From NCBI GenBank assembly GCA_035717365.1, contig DASTIS010000159.1, forward strand, positions 1-16,242: a stretch of DNA of 16,242 nucleotides. Reading direction: 5' to 3'. How positions within the stretch are numbered: the stretch's first letter is position 1; each line of letters begins with the position of its first letter. Shown here in pieces: positions 6,448-13,610 of the stretch. Below the pieces are notes generated by a model. That model worked only from the letters and a program-made list of their open reading frames with translations. It was not told the origin of the DNA and searched no databases. Source of the DNA: 66-474 sp035717365. Lineage in GTDB: Bacteria > Pseudomonadota > Gammaproteobacteria > Xanthomonadales > Rhodanobacteraceae. A program made the position numbers and the translations under genes.

Positions 6448-6652
6448 TCCGGAACCGGCTGCGACAAGCGCCGCCACCAGACGTCTGCGCGGGATGCCGC
6501 GCGGCTGGCGCCACGCCGTGCGTGCCCGTTGGGTATTGCTTTCGACCGGGCACCGCGCGCGGCGATTTTCCCCGCGGCATGCAGGACAATCCCGGTACCG
6601 CTTCGCCCGCCGTCCCCTTGCAGAATGATGAAGTTCGGAGTACAACGAAGCG
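6448..6652. other. Spacer between the two Sel1-like genes, no gene seen
   Basis: The 307 bp between the paralogues contain no convincing ORF and no obvious terminator after the first gene. A CAGACGTCTG palindrome is at 6478-6487. The second half (6653 onward) is annotated separately as a structured leader. Confidence 0.5.
6618..6646 (+). promoter_or_regulatory. Weak candidate promoter of the second Sel1-like gene
   Basis: TTGCAG (6618-6623) and TACAAC (6641-6646) are 17 bases apart, matching consensus at three and four of six positions. The predicted transcript would start near 6653, exactly where the interlocking hairpins begin. Weak on its own. Confidence 0.25.
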
Positions 6653-6733
6653 CGTCGTACATTAACGACGAGGAGACTCGTCTTCGTCTCCAGATCCGCG
6701 CAAAGCGGCCAGGAAGCGCGATCAAGACGAGTC
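6653..6733 (+). promoter_or_regulatory. Candidate structured 5' leader with mutually exclusive stems
   Basis: Four complementary pairings compete for the same bases. Stem A is CGTCGT (6653-6658) with ACGACG (6665-6670). Stem B is GACGAG (6667-6672) with CTCGTC (6677-6682), closing on a GAGA (GNRA) tetraloop. Stem C is GGAGAC (6672-6677) with GTCTCC (6686-6691). A long-range pairing D joins GACTCGTCTT (6675-6684) to AAGACGAGTC (6724-6733), 10 bp perfect. A and C can coexist, B excludes both, and D excludes B and C. The distal strand of D ends 8 bases before the ribosome-binding site (GAGGGG, 6742-6747). This is the arrangement expected of an attenuator or RNA switch, but no known riboswitch class is recognised. 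Confidence 0.35.
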
Positions 6734-6754
6734 CGACAAGCGAGGGGCACGATT

Positions 6755-7660
6755 ATGGCCATGAAATCCATGCTGCTGGCGTCTTTGGTATTTGGTATTG
6801 CTGCACTGGGGGCCAGTCCGGTTGCGCTGGCGCAATTGCAGCTCCTCAATCGCGGCACGATGGCGGCGCCGGACTACGGTTCGGGCGCCTCGGCCGGGGT
6901 GCTGTCCAATCCATTCAACACCCCGGAATCGGATGGTCGGCCGGGGGTGAAGGCCTACAAGGAGGGCATGCGCGCGTTCAATCGCGACGACTACAAGCAC
7001 GCGGTCCACATGCTGAAGGTCGCGGCGTCGTGGGGGTACAAGCCGGCCGAATACAATCTTGGTGTGATGTATTTCCAGGGCGAAGGCGTGCCGGTGGACA
7101 GGCCACTCGGTGCCGCCTGGCTCGTACTGGCGGCGGAGCGCGGCAATCCAAACTATACGGCGGCGCGCGATGTCGTGATCACGTGGTTGAACGCCGCCGA
7201 GTTCGCCCGCACCGACGAGCTGTGGGGCCAGTTGAAACAGACTTACGGCGACGAAGTTGCGTTGCGACGCGCCAAGGCACAGTGGGCGTTGGCGCGCTCG
7301 CAAAAGACCGGCAGCCGGGTCGGCGGCACCGTGGGTGAGCTCCGGGTGGGGATCGCAGCCGGGCATGGTGCCTTCAAAACGGCCATGACGAACAATCGAG
7401 GCCAAAGTGCCAAAACGGTCTCGTTTGCATCGTCGAGCTGGATGAATCTGCTGACGGGCGGGTCCACGGATGGCGACATCGCCTACAAGCAGTTCACCCA
7501 AAGCGATGACCCCTACGATCCGATCTTCCTGAAGGGCCACACCGGCACCGTGTCGGTCGAGCCCCTCCAATCGGTGGAACCTGCAACCGACAAGACGAAG
7601 AAACACGGCAACGATACGGACGGGGCAGCGCAACCCACGCCGCCGCCGCGCAGCGCCTGA
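6755..7660 (+). CDS. Exported Sel1-like repeat protein, copy 2 (301 aa)
   Basis: GAGGGG lies 7 bases before the ATG at 6755; an in-frame ATG 6 bases later is an alternative. The signal peptide spans about residues 1-27 (hydrophobic 7-24, ALA-Q). The layout equals that of the upstream copy: APDYGSGASAGVLSN and FNTPESDGRPG near residues 38-64, the Sel1-like unit YKPAEYNLGVMYFQGEGVP then LGAAWLVLAAERG (95-130), FARTDELWGQLKQTYGD (150-166), and YKQFTQSDDPYDPIFLKGHTG (244-264). By eye about two thirds of the first 200 mature positions are identical, while the segment around 200-240 and the tail diverge. It is transcribed from a separate leader, so the copies may be regulated differently. Function unknown. 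Confidence 0.92.
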   Translation: MAMKSMLLASLVFGIAALGASPVALAQLQLLNRGTMAAPDYGSGASAGVLSNPFNTPESDGRPGVKAYKEGMRAFNRDDYKHAVHMLKVAASWGYKPAEYNLGVMYFQGEGVPVDRPLGAAWLVLAAERGNPNYTAARDVVITWLNAAEFARTDELWGQLKQTYGDEVALRRAKAQWALARSQKTGSRVGGTVGELRVGIAAGHGAFKTAMTNNRGQSAKTVSFASSSWMNLLTGGSTDGDIAYKQFTQSDDPYDPIFLKGHTGTVSVEPLQSVEPATDKTKKHGNDTDGAAQPTPPPRSA

Positions 7661-7688
7661 ATCCGGGCGGCGACTGGCGGAGCAGTAA

Positions 7689-7716
7689 AAAGCCGGCACG
7701 ATATCGTGCCGGCTTT
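7689..7716. terminator. Bidirectional Rho-independent terminator
   Basis: A perfect 28-bp palindrome, AAAGCCGGCACGAT followed by its exact complement, lies between the convergent Sel1 copy 2 and PepSY genes. The G/C-rich stem flanked by A-runs on one side and T-runs on the other (AAAAAGCC and GGCTTTCCCATTTT) serves both strands. Confidence 0.9.
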
Positions 7717-7738
7717 CCCATTTTCCGGTGTTGCAGCG

Positions 7739-8221
7739 TCAATCCTGCTCAACGGCCACCACACTGCCGTCGTCGGGATCGACCAGCAGGTCCACCTTTT
7801 GGCCGTGCGCATCCCTGGCGTCGACGTTCCACAGGCCGTCATCGAAGTCGACATCGTGGATGTTCTGGTAGCCCTGCGTCGTCAGCTTGGCCTTGATCTC
7901 GTCCTGGTTGAGCCGTGATGGCGCATCGGCCTGGTAGACCTTGCCGGTCGCGGGGCCAACCTTGATGCGCGCCCAGTTGTCGTTGCCGCCGCGCGCCTTG
8001 GCCTCCCACACGCCGTCCTCGAACTCCAGATCCTTCACTTCCTTGTAGCCGGCGGTGGCAATGGCGCTCCTGATGGCGCTTTCGCTCAGTGCCCCGGGCG
8101 GCGTGGCAACCGTGGTGGTGGTTTGCGTGGACTGCATCGGCGCGTCCTGCGCGAAAGCCACGCCGCCCGCGCACAACAACGAAGCGGCCACTGCCACAGC
8201 AAGCATGTGCTTCTTTTCCAT
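7739..8221 (-). CDS. Exported protein with two PepSY domains (160 aa)
   Basis: GGAGGA lies upstream of the ATG at 8221. A signal peptide is visible (MEKKH, hydrophobic 7-23, AFA-Q cleavage near 24-25), then a Thr/Gln-rich linker. Two PepSY-type repeats follow: SESAIRSAIATAGYKEVKDL then FEDGVWEAKAR and VGPATGKVYQAD (about 46-99), and NQDEIKAKLTTQGYQNIHDV then FDDGLWNVDAR and VDPDDGSVVAVEQD (about 105-160). PepSY domains are periplasmic modules thought to inhibit peptidases or to sense signals. Both repeats end in an acidic D/E-rich strand. The gene is divergent from the MFS transporter with 135 bp between them. Confidence 0.9.
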   Translation of the reverse strand: MEKKHMLAVAVAASLLCAGGVAFAQDAPMQSTQTTTTVATPPGALSESAIRSAIATAGYKEVKDLEFEDGVWEAKARGGNDNWARIKVGPATGKVYQADAPSRLNQDEIKAKLTTQGYQNIHDVDFDDGLWNVDARDAHGQKVDLLVDPDDGSVVAVEQD

Positions 8222-8356
8222 GATCCGTCCTCCATGGGTTGTGCGATTCAGCTTGAAGGGTCGCGGATCAACGCCGGGTGAATCCGGGGCTTGCAGTCAG
8301 CACGCGTTCACTTGTCGGCTGCCTGCTAGGCTTCGCATTCAGCAAAGTGCACTCGA

Positions 8357-9970
8357 ATGATCCAGCGAGACACCGTTTCGTTTCATCATCCCGCCGCATT
8401 CTGGCTCGGCTGCCTCGCAGTCGCGGCCGGCGTGTGCCTGCACCTGCCGATGTACGTGATGGCCGCGCCGATGCATTTTCATCTGGCGGGCATGCCGATG
8501 GATTTGTCGATGGGAATCGGCATGGTATTGATTCCGTCGGGTGTGTTGTTGGCCGGGTACGGGCTGATGCCGCCCCTCGCGCAGGTGCGGCTGACGACGC
8601 ACCACGGCGCGCATTCCTTTTTCCATGTTGCCGACAGCGTGCCGCTGCACCGCGAACACTGGAAGCTGGTGGCGGTACTGGCCGTCGCGTTGACGATCGA
8701 CGTGATGAAGCCCGCCTCGATCGCTTTCGTGATGCCGGGGATGGCGCGCGAGTATGCGATCGGCATGTCCACCGCGGGTTATCTTGCGCTGTCCGCGTTG
8801 ATCGGCACCGCGGTCGGATCGCTGGTGTGGGGGAGACTGGCCGACATGTTCGGGCGACGCGCGGCGATCCTGCTGTCGGCGATCATGTTCATGGGTACCG
8901 CGATCTGCGGCACGATGCCGTCGTTCCACTGGAACCTCGTGATGTGTTTCATGATGGGCGCGGCGGCGGGTGGCATGTTGCCGATCGCGTTCACCCTGAT
9001 GGCCGAAACGATCCCGGCGCGGCATCGCGGCTGGCTGCTGGTAGCCCTGGGCGGGGTCGGTACCTCGGCAGGCTATCTTGCCGCGTCGGGCGCCGCGACA
9101 TTGCTGGAACCCGAGTTCAGTTGGCGGGCGTTGTGGCTGCTGAACCTCCCGACTGGTGCGGTGATCGTGCTGCTCAGCCGCTACATCCCCGAGTCGCCGC
9201 GCTTCCTGGCGAACGCCGGATTGCACGACCAGGCGCGCGCGGTGCTGGCGCGATTCGCCGGGTCACCCGCGGCACTGGTTCCGGACGATTCCGGAGAAGA
9301 CGCGCCCATACTCGAGATCCACCAGCCGCATGCGGGTCTGCGCGAAATGCTGCGCGGCCGCCACGCCCGCATCACGGTGGCGCTGATGGTTTGCGGGCTT
9401 GCATGGGGGCTGGTCAACTTCGGCTTCGTGCTGTGGCTGCCGGCGAACCTGCAGAATCTGGGGCTCGACGGGCGCGCGGCGAGCGCCTTGATGGCACAAT
9501 CGGCATTGTTGGCGGTGCCGGGGATCGCGCTGGTGGTCTGGTTGTACCAGCGCTGGAGCAGCTTCAAGTCGCTGGTGTTGTTCGTGGCGTTGACGATTCT
9601 GGCGCTGCTCGCGTTCGCGGCGATCGAGGTCGGCGGACTCCGCAGCAACGCGATGACGATTGCCGCGACGGTGGCGCTGCTCATCGCGATCAGCGGCGTG
9701 ATCGCGACCATGATTCCGTATGCGGCGGAAATCTACCCGGTGCACCTGCGCGGCACCGGCTCGGGGCTGATCGCCGCGGGCTCCAAGGCCGGCGGGATCC
9801 TCGGCGCGGTGCTCGGGGTCGCGGGCCTGTTCGACAGTTTCCTGTGGTCGGCGTTGGTGATCGCGGTGCCGATGGCGATTTCGGGCGTGATGCTGTGGCG
9901 CGGCGGCGTGGAAACCAGCGGTCACGAACTGGAGGCGATCCAGCGGGTCTTTGAATGCGATCGTCCCTGA
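8357..9970 (+). CDS. MFS transporter with N-terminal two-helix extension (537 aa)
   Basis: Twelve major-facilitator helices occupy about residues 103-516. Motif A is GRLADMFGRRAAIL (159-172), between helices 2 and 3. PESPRFLANAGLHDQARAVL (278-297) after helix 6 and PYAAEIYPVHLRGTGSGL (454-471) in the second half are signatures of the sugar/metabolite porter superfamily. An acidic residue in the first MFS helix (D115) recalls proton-coupled aromatic-acid symporters. In front lies an extra hydrophobic part (about 14-70) with two helices and a loop rich in Met and His (MYVMAAPMHFHLAGMPMDL), then THHGAHSFFHVADSVPLHREH at 81-101. No good Shine-Dalgarno is seen, but the ATG at 8357 is the first in frame. 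Substrate unknown. Confidence 0.9.
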   Translation: MIQRDTVSFHHPAAFWLGCLAVAAGVCLHLPMYVMAAPMHFHLAGMPMDLSMGIGMVLIPSGVLLAGYGLMPPLAQVRLTTHHGAHSFFHVADSVPLHREHWKLVAVLAVALTIDVMKPASIAFVMPGMAREYAIGMSTAGYLALSALIGTAVGSLVWGRLADMFGRRAAILLSAIMFMGTAICGTMPSFHWNLVMCFMMGAAAGGMLPIAFTLMAETIPARHRGWLLVALGGVGTSAGYLAASGAATLLEPEFSWRALWLLNLPTGAVIVLLSRYIPESPRFLANAGLHDQARAVLARFAGSPAALVPDDSGEDAPILEIHQPHAGLREMLRGRHARITVALMVCGLAWGLVNFGFVLWLPANLQNLGLDGRAASALMAQSALLAVPGIALVVWLYQRWSSFKSLVLFVALTILALLAFAAIEVGGLRSNAMTIAATVALLIAISGVIATMIPYAAEIYPVHLRGTGSGLIAAGSKAGGILGAVLGVAGLFDSFLWSALVIAVPMAISGVMLWRGGVETSGHELEAIQRVFECDRP

Positions 9971-10024
9971 TCGCCGCTACACGGGGCGCTTGGAAGGAAG
10001 CGGCGCCCAACTTCATCGGGCATC

Positions 10025-10078
10025 AAAACCGCCATCGATGGCCAAGAGCTCAAAGCCGCCATCCATGGCCAGGAGCTC
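10025..10078. repeat. Tandem 27-bp repeat (two copies)
   Basis: Units 10025-10051 and 10052-10078 are adjacent and identical at 24 of 27 positions. Each has A-run, CCGCCAT, a central palindrome (GCCATCGATGGC at 10031-10042; the second copy has GCCATCCATGGC at 10058-10069) and ends in GAGCTC. A third GAGCTC at 10127-10132 overlaps the stop codon of the protease gene. It resembles dispersed intergenic repeats of Rhodanobacteraceae; that link is from memory. Confidence 0.7.
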
Positions 10079-10088
10079 CGTGGCCTGA

Positions 10089-10125
10089 CTTTTCACAAAA
10101 GCTGCTTCGAAGGGATGCCCTTGAA
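10089..10125 (-). terminator. Possible terminator hairpin after ctpA
   Basis: TTC-G-AAGGG (10106-10114) pairs with CCCTTGAA (10118-10125) around ATG, an 8-bp stem with one bulged base. On the minus strand the stem is followed after five bases by TTTT. A second hairpin, CTTTT-CAC-AAAAG (10089-10101), follows it. It could end the envC-ctpA transcript but lacks a classical T-run. Confidence 0.3.
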
Positions 10126-10130
10126 AGAGC

Positions 10131-11495
10131 TCAATGCACGGTTGACGACGTCGGCGTGGCAGGCGTGCGACGTGCCATCGCGAGCCCCTTGAGGACGTGC
10201 AGCGCCTCGGACAGCGCATAGTCGTGGATCGCGAGCTCGCCGGTATCCGGCGCGGCGGCCGTGGCGTGCGAGCCGGCCAGATGGTTGGGCAGGTCGCCCT
10301 CGTGTTCGTCATCGATGGGCGACGGGTTGCGGTCGGCTTCGACCGTGACGTTGCCCAGCGCGATATCCGGGCTGATGCCGGCGACCTGGATCGAGGTGCC
10401 GTCGGGGGTGTAGTAGCGCGCGGTCGTGAGTTTCACCGCGTCGCCGTTGCCGAGCGGCAGGATGGTCTGCACCGAACCCTTGCCGAAGGTCCGGCGTCCC
10501 ATCACCAGGGCGCGGTGATTGTCCTTCAACGCGCCGGTGACGATTTCCGCGGCCGAGGCCGTGCCATTGTCGACCAGCACCACCATGGGTGCACCATCCA
10601 GCAGGTCGCCGGGCGTCGCGCTGAACTTGAGGTCTGCCTGCGACAGCCGGCCGCGGGTGCTGACGATCATGCCGCTGTCGAGGAAGTCGTCGGCGACCCC
10701 GACCGCGCTGGTCACGAGGCCGCCAGGATTGGAACGCAGGTCGAGGACCGCGCCGCGCAGCGGGCCGTGTTCCTTTTGCAGCTTTTCCAGGTTGTCGGTC
10801 AGCTCGTCGGCGGTGTCCTGCTGGAACTCGCTGATGCGGAGGTAGGCGTAGCCCGGCTCCAGCATGCGCGTCGCCACGCTGGAGACATGGATGCGCTCGC
10901 GCACCAACGGAATCGCAACCGGCTTGCTGCTGTCGGCATGCAGGATCGACAACGTGATCTTCGAGCCGATTGGCCCACGCAGTTTCTTGACCGCGGCATC
11001 GACGGCGTCGGGCTGGACCGGTACGCCGTCGATCGCGGCGATGACATCGCCGGACTGGATGCCGGCGCGCTTGGCCGGTCCGCCGTCCAGCGGTGCGACG
11101 ATCACGAGCTGGTGCCTGACTTGCGCGACCTCGATGCCGAGGCCTGTGTAGGCGCCCGAGGTGTCCTCGGTCAGGTCCCTGAGGTCGCGCTTGTCGAGGA
11201 ATTCGCTGTGCGGGTCCAGTCCGGCCAGCATTCCGCGGATCGCCGACTGCATCAGTTGATCGTTGCCGACCGGTGCGACGTAGGCCTGCTTGATCATCTC
11301 GAAAGCGCGCGTGAAGGCCTGGATTTCCTCGAGGCTCGGAACGTCGTTGACGTGGGTCGTGCTCGACGCGGGTGCGGGCGCCGGATTGGCCGGGGAGCTC
11401 GAAGCCGCCGCAGGCTGGGCGGGGGGCGCCGCGAGTGCGACGCCGGCGTATGCGAGCAACAGGCAGGCCAGGAAACCGTGGGAAAGTCGGGTCAT
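10131..11495 (-). CDS. ctpA: S41 carboxyl-terminal processing protease (454 aa)
   Basis: The start at 11495 gives a normal signal peptide (MTRLSHGFLACLLLAYAGVALA-A); an ATG at 11519 adds eight residues, and neither has a clear Shine-Dalgarno. An Ala/Pro/Ser linker (about 23-48) is followed by an N-terminal helical part ending in LAGLDPHSEFLDK, the PDZ domain (about 115-200, with GLGIEV, GPAKRAGIQSGDVIAAIDG) and the tail-specific protease core: GAVLDLRSNPGGL, nucleophile S314 in VDNGTASAAEIVTGALKDN, and general base K339 in GRRTFGKGSVQT. YYTPDGTSIQVAGISPDI is the usual C-terminal signature. CtpA-type proteases act in the periplasm and cut, among others, cell-wall hydrolases or their regulators. 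It lies 78 bp after envC in the same direction, as in Pseudomonas and related genomes. Confidence 0.95.
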   Translation of the reverse strand: MTRLSHGFLACLLLAYAGVALAAPPAQPAAASSSPANPAPAPASSTTHVNDVPSLEEIQAFTRAFEMIKQAYVAPVGNDQLMQSAIRGMLAGLDPHSEFLDKRDLRDLTEDTSGAYTGLGIEVAQVRHQLVIVAPLDGGPAKRAGIQSGDVIAAIDGVPVQPDAVDAAVKKLRGPIGSKITLSILHADSSKPVAIPLVRERIHVSSVATRMLEPGYAYLRISEFQQDTADELTDNLEKLQKEHGPLRGAVLDLRSNPGGLVTSAVGVADDFLDSGMIVSTRGRLSQADLKFSATPGDLLDGAPMVVLVDNGTASAAEIVTGALKDNHRALVMGRRTFGKGSVQTILPLGNGDAVKLTTARYYTPDGTSIQVAGISPDIALGNVTVEADRNPSPIDDEHEGDLPNHLAGSHATAAAPDTGELAIHDYALSEALHVLKGLAMARRTPATPTSSTVH

Positions 11496-11573
11496 GTGCA
11501 ATACCGGAGGGATCCGCATCAATGGAGACCGCGGGCAGGGCGGGTGGGTTCATTGTAGGCGCATTGCAGCCCA

Positions 11574-12758
11574 TCAGCGTTTCGAGGCGAACCAGCCCTG
11601 CGGATCGACCGGTTTGCCGTCCTTGCGCAATCCGAACCATGCCCCGCCCTGCGCAGGATCGTGGCCAACTGTCGCGATCGGTTCGCCCGGCTTCACCCAG
11701 TCGCCGGCCGAAACCCGCGCCGACTCGTTGCCGCCGTAGAGACTCATCCAGCCGTCGCCCTGGTCGACAATCACCAGAATTCCGTAGCCGCGCATGAAAT
11801 CGGCCCACGCCACGCGTCCGTACGCGACCGCGTGGACCTCGGCGCCCGGCTCGGCCGCGATCAAAATGCCGCGCGCCAGCGAACCCGTGCCTTCGCGTGG
11901 CGTGCCCGCCACCGGCCATGCCAGCTTGCCACGCAACTTCGCGAACGGGGTGTTCTTGCCCAGTTGCGCGGGGATGTCGGCGAATACGTTCTGGAGTTGC
12001 TTGAGAAGGCGGTCCAGCGCCTCGGCGTCGTGGCGCAGCGCCGCCAGCTTGTCCTTCTGTTGTGCCAGTTGCGCGTCGGCTTCCGCCAGCAGTTTTTGTT
12101 GCGCGGCGCGGCCTTCCTCCAGCCGGGTCGCCTGCGCCGAACGTTGCTCGCGCTGCTGCTCCAGCGCTTCGGTTTCGACCCCGATGGACGCCTTGACCTT
12201 GTCGAGTTGCGTCGCCTCGCCCAGCAGCGCGCGGATCCGCGCGACCCGATCCTGCTGGAAGTAGCGCGAGTAGGCCAACGCGCGGTCGATCCTGGCGATG
12301 TCGTCATTGCCCAGGAGCAACGAAAGATCGGTACCGTGATTGAGCGTGTAGATCGCGCGCAGCAGCCCGGCCAGTGCGACACGCTGGCCGGACAGCTTTG
12401 CGTCGAGCCGGGTGCGCTGTTGTTGCAGGTCCGTCAGCGCCGCGGACTGGGCGGCGATCGCGGCGTCGGTTTCGCGCACCGCGTTCGCGGCATCGTTGAT
12501 CTGCGAAGCCTGCGCGGCCAGCTTCGCGTTGATCGCATCGCGCTTCGCGGCGGTCGCGTGCTGGTCCGAGGCGATCTTCGCGATTTCGGCGCGCACCGCC
12601 GCGAGTTGTGCGCGGGTGGCCGCTTCGCGGGAATCGTGCGAAGCGGATGCGGTGGCCGCGGGCGGCTGGGCTGCGTGGATGTCGACGGCGGGAATTGCCA
12701 ACGCACACAGCGCGGTCGTCAGCAGGTGTCGTCGCAAACGGGAGCTTGAGGGATGCAT
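11574..12758 (-). CDS. envC: EnvC-type murein hydrolase activator with degenerate LytM domain (394 aa)
   Basis: A signal peptide is present (SRLRRHLLTTALCALAIPAV, cleavage near residue 29). Residues about 42-130 and 165-258 are long Ala/Gln/Arg-rich coiled coils, separated by the restraining segment RAIYTLNHGTDLSLLLGNDD. The LytM (M23) fold runs from about 275 to 394 (LAWPVAGTPREGTGSLARGI, VHAVAYGRVAWADFMRGYG, ILVIVDQGDGWMSLYGGNE, GAWFGLRKDGKPVDPQGWF). The zinc ligands of active M23 enzymes are missing: YGGNE replaces the usual Y-x-H, and WFGLRKDG replaces HxHFE. It should thus activate AmiA/AmiB-type amidases during daughter-cell separation rather than cut peptidoglycan itself. No Shine-Dalgarno is seen. 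Upstream gpmI, a common neighbour elsewhere, is absent. Confidence 0.93.
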   Translation of the reverse strand: MHPSSSRLRRHLLTTALCALAIPAVDIHAAQPPAATASASHDSREAATRAQLAAVRAEIAKIASDQHATAAKRDAINAKLAAQASQINDAANAVRETDAAIAAQSAALTDLQQQRTRLDAKLSGQRVALAGLLRAIYTLNHGTDLSLLLGNDDIARIDRALAYSRYFQQDRVARIRALLGEATQLDKVKASIGVETEALEQQREQRSAQATRLEEGRAAQQKLLAEADAQLAQQKDKLAALRHDAEALDRLLKQLQNVFADIPAQLGKNTPFAKLRGKLAWPVAGTPREGTGSLARGILIAAEPGAEVHAVAYGRVAWADFMRGYGILVIVDQGDGWMSLYGGNESARVSAGDWVKPGEPIATVGHDPAQGGAWFGLRKDGKPVDPQGWFASKR

Positions 12759-12762
12759 GCGC

Positions 12763-12775
12763 GGCGATTATCGCC
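12763..12775. promoter_or_regulatory. Palindrome and -10 box in the envC/NRDE divergent spacer
   Basis: GGCGAT-T-ATCGCC is a perfect 13-bp palindrome in the 56-bp space between divergent genes. On the minus strand it contains GATAAT (complement of 12767-12772), a five-of-six match to a -10 box only 8 bases before the envC ATG. No good -35 box lies 16-18 bases away. Confidence 0.3.
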
Positions 12776-12814
12776 GGGTCCCGCGATGGCTGCCGGATGA
12801 GTTACGCTGCAGGC

Positions 12815-13582
12815 ATGTGCGTGGTCGCGTTTGCATGGAAGGCCCACCCGCGTTGGCGGTTGCTGCTGGTTGGCAACCGCGACGAGTTGCACGCCCGTCC
12901 GTCCGCGCCCCTGGCGCGCTGGTCGGGTGCGCCGGACATCATCGCCGGGCGTGATCTGGAAGCAGGCGGCACCTGGATGGGCGTGCACGAACCGGACCGC
13001 GCCTGCGTGGTGACCAACGTGCGTGATCCGCAGGCGGCGCATGACGGCCTGTCGCGCGGCCTGCTGGTGACGGATTTTTTGGGCGGTGCGGAGGGCGCTG
13101 CGCGACACGCTGACGATCTGGCGGCGAATGCAGCGCGCTATCGCCCTTTCAATCTCCTGTTGTTCGATCTCGAAGATGCCCGTTTCGTGTCCAACGCACC
13201 GGCCGTGCGCGAACGCGCGATCCCGGCGGGGCTCCACGGTTTGTCGAACGGTGATTTGGACGCGCCGTGGCCGAAGGTGCGGCGCGCAACCTCGACGTTG
13301 CGTGACTGGCTCGATGCGGGCGTGGATGAATTCGGCGCGCTGCTCGATGCCTTCACCGACGAGACCGTCGCGCCGGACGGCGCGCTGCCCGACACCGGCG
13401 TCGGCATCGACCTGGAGCGCCAACTGTCCCCGATGTTCGTGCGGGGCGTGCGTTACGGAACGCGCGCGACCACGTTGATCGCACTCGATCACGCTGGCGG
13501 CGGTTGCATCGTCGAGCGCCGCTTCGGCCCCGCCGGCGTGCCGGCGGGACAGACCGCACTGCGCTTTCCCGACCAGGCGTAA
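12815..13582 (+). CDS. NRDE family protein (TANGO2-like, 255 aa)
   Basis: The start at 12815 is chosen because members of this family begin Met-Cys (MCVVAFAW), with the cysteine thought to become the N-terminal residue of an Ntn-hydrolase-like fold; longer in-frame starts would bury it. The namesake motif NRDE is at residues 21-24, followed by GRDLEAGGTWMGV (45-57), CVVTNVRDP, SRGLLVTDFL, NLLLFD, GLSNGDLDAPWPKV (142-155) and the C-terminal YGTRATTLIAL. All are hallmarks of the PF05742 family. The bacterial function is not established; the human homologue TANGO2 is linked to haem and lipid metabolism. It is divergent from envC with 56 bp between. Shine-Dalgarno is weak. Confidence 0.93.
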   Translation: MCVVAFAWKAHPRWRLLLVGNRDELHARPSAPLARWSGAPDIIAGRDLEAGGTWMGVHEPDRACVVTNVRDPQAAHDGLSRGLLVTDFLGGAEGAARHADDLAANAARYRPFNLLLFDLEDARFVSNAPAVRERAIPAGLHGLSNGDLDAPWPKVRRATSTLRDWLDAGVDEFGALLDAFTDETVAPDGALPDTGVGIDLERQLSPMFVRGVRYGTRATTLIALDHAGGGCIVERRFGPAGVPAGQTALRFPDQA

Positions 13583-13610
13583 TCTTGCGACGGCGAGTAA
13601 TTCTCAATTC

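Noticed and set aside
8278..9954. A 558-codon plus-strand ORF overlapping the MFS gene in another frame
   Set aside because: It is Arg/Gly/Asp-rich with no domains, as expected for a shadow frame of G/C-rich DNA; the 8357-9970 frame encodes a clear transporter.
10025..10078. Start of a CRISPR array
   Set aside because: The two 27-bp units are directly adjacent with no spacer and contain internal palindromes; no cas genes are nearby.
10197..11558. A 453-codon plus-strand ORF antisense to ctpA
   Set aside because: Low-complexity Arg/Asp/Val/Gly composition is the mirror of ctpA codon use, and the minus strand has PDZ and S41 motifs.
10309..11919. A 536-codon minus-strand ORF bridging envC and ctpA in a third frame
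   Set aside because: It runs across two real genes and its sequence is arginine-rich shadow translation without domains.
11574..11950. Active M23 endopeptidase in the EnvC C-terminus
   Set aside because: The positions of the zinc-binding His residues are not His (YGGNE and WFGLRKDG), so catalysis is not expected.
11661..12749. A 362-codon plus-strand ORF antisense to envC
   Set aside because: It is an Arg/Leu/Gln-rich shadow; the minus-strand coiled coil and LytM domain are convincing.
12608..12814. N-terminal extension of the NRDE protein
   Set aside because: It would overlap envC and displace the Met-Cys start that defines the family.
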